Source: Neisseriaceae bacterium ESL0693 (lineage in GTDB: Bacteria > Pseudomonadota > Gammaproteobacteria > Burkholderiales > Neisseriaceae). From it: a DNA stretch of 64,000 nt. Every line of letters starts with the position of its first letter. Positions within the stretch are counted from its first letter, which is position 1. The notes under the pieces are model-generated. The model saw nothing but the letters and a program-made list of their open reading frames with translations. It ran no database searches and was not told the DNA's origin. Shown in pieces: positions 61,576 to 64,000 of this stretch. The stretch is taken from positions 32,393 through 96,392 of the forward strand of contig JAQTIE010000003.1 in assembly GCA_029433475.1 (NCBI GenBank). The letters run 5' to 3'. The translations under genes and the position numbers were made by a program.

Positions 61576-62622
61576 ATGGCCGATGAAAAAAGCAAAGCTT
61601 TGGCTGCCGCACTGGCACAAATTGAGAAAAATTTTGGTAAAGGCTCCATCATGAAAATGGATGGCAGTCACACCGATGAAAATCTGGACGTTATATCAAC
61701 CGGTTCATTAGGTCTGGATCTGGCTTTAGGTGTAGGCGGACTACCGCGCGGTCGTGTTGTGGAAATCTATGGTCCGGAATCTTCCGGTAAAACCACCTTA
61801 TGTTTAGAAGCTGTTGCCCAATGTCAGAAGGCCGGCGGCATATGTGCCTTTATTGATGCAGAAAATGCATTCGATCCGATTTATGCCCGCAAACTGGGTG
61901 TTAAGGTAGAAGACTTATTGGTATCCCAGCCTGATACCGGTGAACAGGCTTTAGAAATCTGCGATATGCTGGTACGCAGCGGCGGCATAGACATGGTCGT
62001 GGTTGACTCAGTCGCAGCCTTGGTGCCCAAAGCCGAAATTGAAGGCGAGATGGGAGACAGTCATGTTGGCCTGCAAGCCCGTCTTATGAGTCAGGCATTG
62101 CGTAAATTAACCGGAAATATTAAAAAAACCAATACATTGGTTATTTTCATTAATCAGATCCGCATGAAAATCGGCGTAATGTTTGGTAGCCCTGAAACCA
62201 CTACCGGCGGTAATGCGCTTAAATTCTACTCATCAGTACGTCTGGATATCCGTCGTATCGGACAGATTAAAAAGGGTGACGACATCATTGGCAATGAAAC
62301 CCGTGTCAAAGTCATCAAAAACAAAGTGGCGCCACCCTTTAAGCAGGCTGAATTTGATATTCTGTATGGAGAAGGCGTGAGTTGGGAAGGAGAGCTCATT
62401 GATATTGGTGTAAAAATGAATATCATTGAAAAAGCCGGTGCCTGGTATAGCTATAACGGCAGCAAAATTGGTCAGGGCAAAGACAATGTACGTCAATGGT
62501 TAAAAGACAATATCGAAATTGCCAACGAAATTGACCATAAAATCCGCGCTAAAGTAGGCATCACAACCGAAATCACTGAAGGTAAGCTGGATGATACCGA
62601 TGGCCAGCTACCTATAGACTAA
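61576..62622 (+). CDS. recA: Recombinase RecA
   Basis: The 348-residue recombinase forms filaments on single-stranded DNA for strand exchange. Walker A is GPESSGKT at residues 66-73, Walker B is in VVVDSVAAL, and MAW-type [15 protein letters not shown] is conserved. The oligomerisation start [20 protein letters not shown] and an acidic C-terminal tail ([10 protein letters not shown]) are present. It is followed by a strong terminator and is monocistronic (no recX adjacent). With dprA, recJ, ruvC and pilus genes in this window, it provides the core of a recombination and transformation capacity. Confidence 0.97.
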   Translation: MADEKSKALAAALAQIEKNFGKGSIMKMDGSHTDENLDVISTGSLGLDLALGVGGLPRGRVVEIYGPESSGKTTLCLEAVAQCQKAGGICAFIDAENAFDPIYARKLGVKVEDLLVSQPDTGEQALEICDMLVRSGGIDMVVVDSVAALVPKAEIEGEMGDSHVGLQARLMSQALRKLTGNIKKTNTLVIFINQIRMKIGVMFGSPETTTGGNALKFYSSVRLDIRRIGQIKKGDDIIGNETRVKVIKNKVAPPFKQAEFDILYGEGVSWEGELIDIGVKMNIIEKAGAWYSYNGSKIGQGKDNVRQWLKDNIEIANEIDHKIRAKVGITTEITEGKLDDTDGQLPID

Positions 62623-62642
62623 CCAGCTTTAAACGATTTCTG

Positions 62643-62673
62643 AAAGCCAGCTGACATAACCAGCTGGCTTTAA
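62643..62673 (+). terminator. Rho-independent terminator after recA
   Basis: AAAGCCAGCTG (62643-62653) pairs perfectly with CAGCTGGCTTT (62661-62671), followed by AATTGTT. The T-run is short. Confidence 0.8.
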
Positions 62674-62955
62674 TTGTTATAACATAGAATTCATACTGAA
62701 AATAGCATAGAACTAACTGGGTTATTATCAAAGCAAACACCAGCACTGTATGAGGAAATAAACAGCCTTTTGAATTATCAAAAACAAATTATCCTGCTAG
62801 CCAGATTAGGTCATTTACACAGTAAAGCAGGAATATCCATAAAGTTTTCAGGCAGTAAATACATCACCAAACAATATCGTTAAGGTAAAACCGCCTGAAA
62901 TTTATTTCAATAAATATGAATGCGTTCAAACAACAAAGAAATATCAGCTAAAAAA
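62674..62955. other. 282-bp intergenic region between recA and modD
   Basis: It includes an inverted TTTCAGGC (62846-62853) / GCCTGAAA (62893-62900) pair that may terminate modD (minus strand). No ORF is visible. Confidence 0.45.
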
Positions 62956-63801
62956 TCATACCGGATTAATCGCCACTTTAATATCTGCCGGCCTAGCATA
63001 ATAGGGCGCCGATGTCACCAATAGCCGTATGCCTGTTTTTGCATAGTCAGCGACATTTGATTGATTTATCCCGCCAGCCACAGAAAGCAGGCAGCCATAA
63101 GCCATTTTTTCATTTATATCCGAAATTGCTTTAACTTCAGCAGGTGTAAACTTATCCAATTGCACAATATCCGGTTTTGCCACCAAAGCCTTCAATGCTT
63201 CTGCAACACTATTTACTTCAACAATAATTTTCTTTTCAGGAGACTCATGTTTTAATGTGGCAATCATGCCTGACCAGTCATCAGGCTCAGCATAAAAAGA
63301 ACGATGATTGGCAAACAATAAAATAGACTCCGCTGTTCCCGTCCGGTGAATGATGCCGCCCCCGTCAATGATGGCGCCAATAGCCAAAGATTTAGTGCCT
63401 GGAATACTCTTACGTGTACAAGCGATTTTAGCCCCTGCATTGATTCTTTGTGCCGCAATAACCATTTCATTCGTATACTGTGCCACCCCGCAACACCATT
63501 CCAATATATTTTGTACCACTTTCCATCCTTGATGCAGCTCTTCAGCCGTTCCATAGGCGGTTAATAGAGTGGCGCCATCAACAACATCCATCCCGTCCCG
63601 AACATTGACCACCACCTCCAGAGAAAGCTTATTCAGCAATTTCTGAGCAACGGCAACCCCACTGACTCGCCCGCTCAAGCGTCGGTTAAAAGTCATCTGA
63701 CCTTGCTGAAAGCCAATATTCAAGGCACGGGTAGTCAAATCGCCATATTCAATATCTTCCAGTAAGAACCGATCCAATTCAAAGTCAGATAAATAGAACA
63801 T
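62956..63801 (-). CDS. modD: ModD-like phosphoribosyltransferase (nicotinate-nucleotide pyrophosphorylase family)
   Basis: The 281-residue type II phosphoribosyltransferase starts MFYLSDFELDRFLLEDIEYGD. ACTRKSIPGTKSLAIGAIID differs from the TRKTTPG type usual in NadC and matches the ModD subgroup, as does HRTGTAESILLFANHRSF. ModD proteins are found with molybdate transport genes in some bacteria, but their reaction is not well defined. No mod transporter or nad gene is adjacent in this window, so NadC remains an alternative. The ATG of MFYLSDF is the only plausible start. Confidence 0.75.
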   Translation of the reverse strand: MFYLSDFELDRFLLEDIEYGDLTTRALNIGFQQGQMTFNRRLSGRVSGVAVAQKLLNKLSLEVVVNVRDGMDVVDGATLLTAYGTAEELHQGWKVVQNILEWCCGVAQYTNEMVIAAQRINAGAKIACTRKSIPGTKSLAIGAIIDGGGIIHRTGTAESILLFANHRSFYAEPDDWSGMIATLKHESPEKKIIVEVNSVAEALKALVAKPDIVQLDKFTPAEVKAISDINEKMAYGCLLSVAGGINQSNVADYAKTGIRLLVTSAPYYARPADIKVAINPV

Positions 63802-63953
63802 AGACGTGATTCCAGTTGAAAATTTGGTTATTCCGTGATTAATTGCTTTATGGAAATTTTAAACAGAACCATAAAATAAAAAATTAATTATATAAAATTT
63901 ATCTTATAAACAGCTATTTAATAATTTAATGCATTAAAAAGCGAAGAAAGCAG

Positions 63954-63982
63954 TTGACTGGTATGGGTGGGAGGGGTATAGT
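63954..63982 (+). promoter_or_regulatory. Strong promoter reading out of the window, rRNA-type
   Basis: TTGACT (63954-63959) and TATAGT (63977-63982) have a 17-base, G-rich spacer. An AT-rich tract (63860-63940) lies just upstream like an UP element, and a C-rich start region follows. No gene follows inside the window. Confidence 0.8.
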
Positions 63983-64000
63983 TCGCCTTCTTCGCTGAAG

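Overview
The window is a chromosomal segment from a betaproteobacterium of the family Neisseriaceae. The main reasons are the zinc-less DksA, two tuf genes with identical products, a type IV pilus set (pilB/pilC, pilT, pilU), the tRNA(Tyr-Gly-Thr)-tuf-tRNA(Trp)-secE-nusG-rplKAJL-rpoBC-str order, and ESPR-type autotransporters. Base composition is moderate and intergenic regions are AT-rich, which would fit a lower-GC, host-associated genus such as Snodgrassella. That genus assignment is inference; no species can be named from the sequence alone.

Left part (1-9.5 kb, mostly minus strand): the start of pilC, pilB, recJ with an overlapping conserved gene, an M61 metallopeptidase, gap, a small membrane protein and folD. 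At 9.6-10 kb there is a tRNA operon (Pro, Arg, His) with promoter and terminator. From 10 to 14.3 kb come lpxB-rnhB (plus) and dksA, yggT and yggS (minus). From 14.4 to 23.6 kb on the plus strand come pilT, pilU, a murU-like gene, ruvC, dprA, smg, topA, rsmD and a ferredoxin.

Centre (23.6-42.4 kb, plus strand): the translation and transcription supercluster. It holds tRNA Tyr/Gly/Thr, the first tuf gene, tRNA-Trp, secE, nusG, rplK, rplA, an L10 leader, rplJ, rplL, rpoB, rpoC, rpsL, rpsG, fusA, the second tuf gene and rpsJ. A strong terminator follows rpsJ and rplC is not next, so the usual str-S10 continuity is broken here. The next DNA is an AT-rich gap and a tandem pair of large paralogous autotransporters (43-49.2 kb) that look like an accessory insertion.

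Right part (49.7-64 kb): a PLP aminotransferase, lptM-lysA (minus) divergent from cyaY, a LysR regulator, thiL, a ZapG/YhcB protein, an exonuclease fused to a UvrC-like region, tRNA Arg/Glu, a SIMPL-domain protein, the 4.5S SRP RNA (no ORF; minus strand), an RhlE-type DEAD-box helicase, a CHY zinc-finger protein, recA and a modD-like gene. The last 50 bases contain a near-consensus promoter reading out of the window that resembles an rRNA promoter.

Most of the window is core housekeeping sequence. I found no CRISPR array, prophage, insertion sequence or defence island, and no clearly novel multi-gene system. The points most worth a second look are the autotransporter pair in the interrupted S10 locus, a recurring GTCTGAA/GCCTGAA motif that may be a local DNA-uptake-sequence dialect, the exonuclease with a degenerate GIY-YIG region, and several strong intergenic palindromes.
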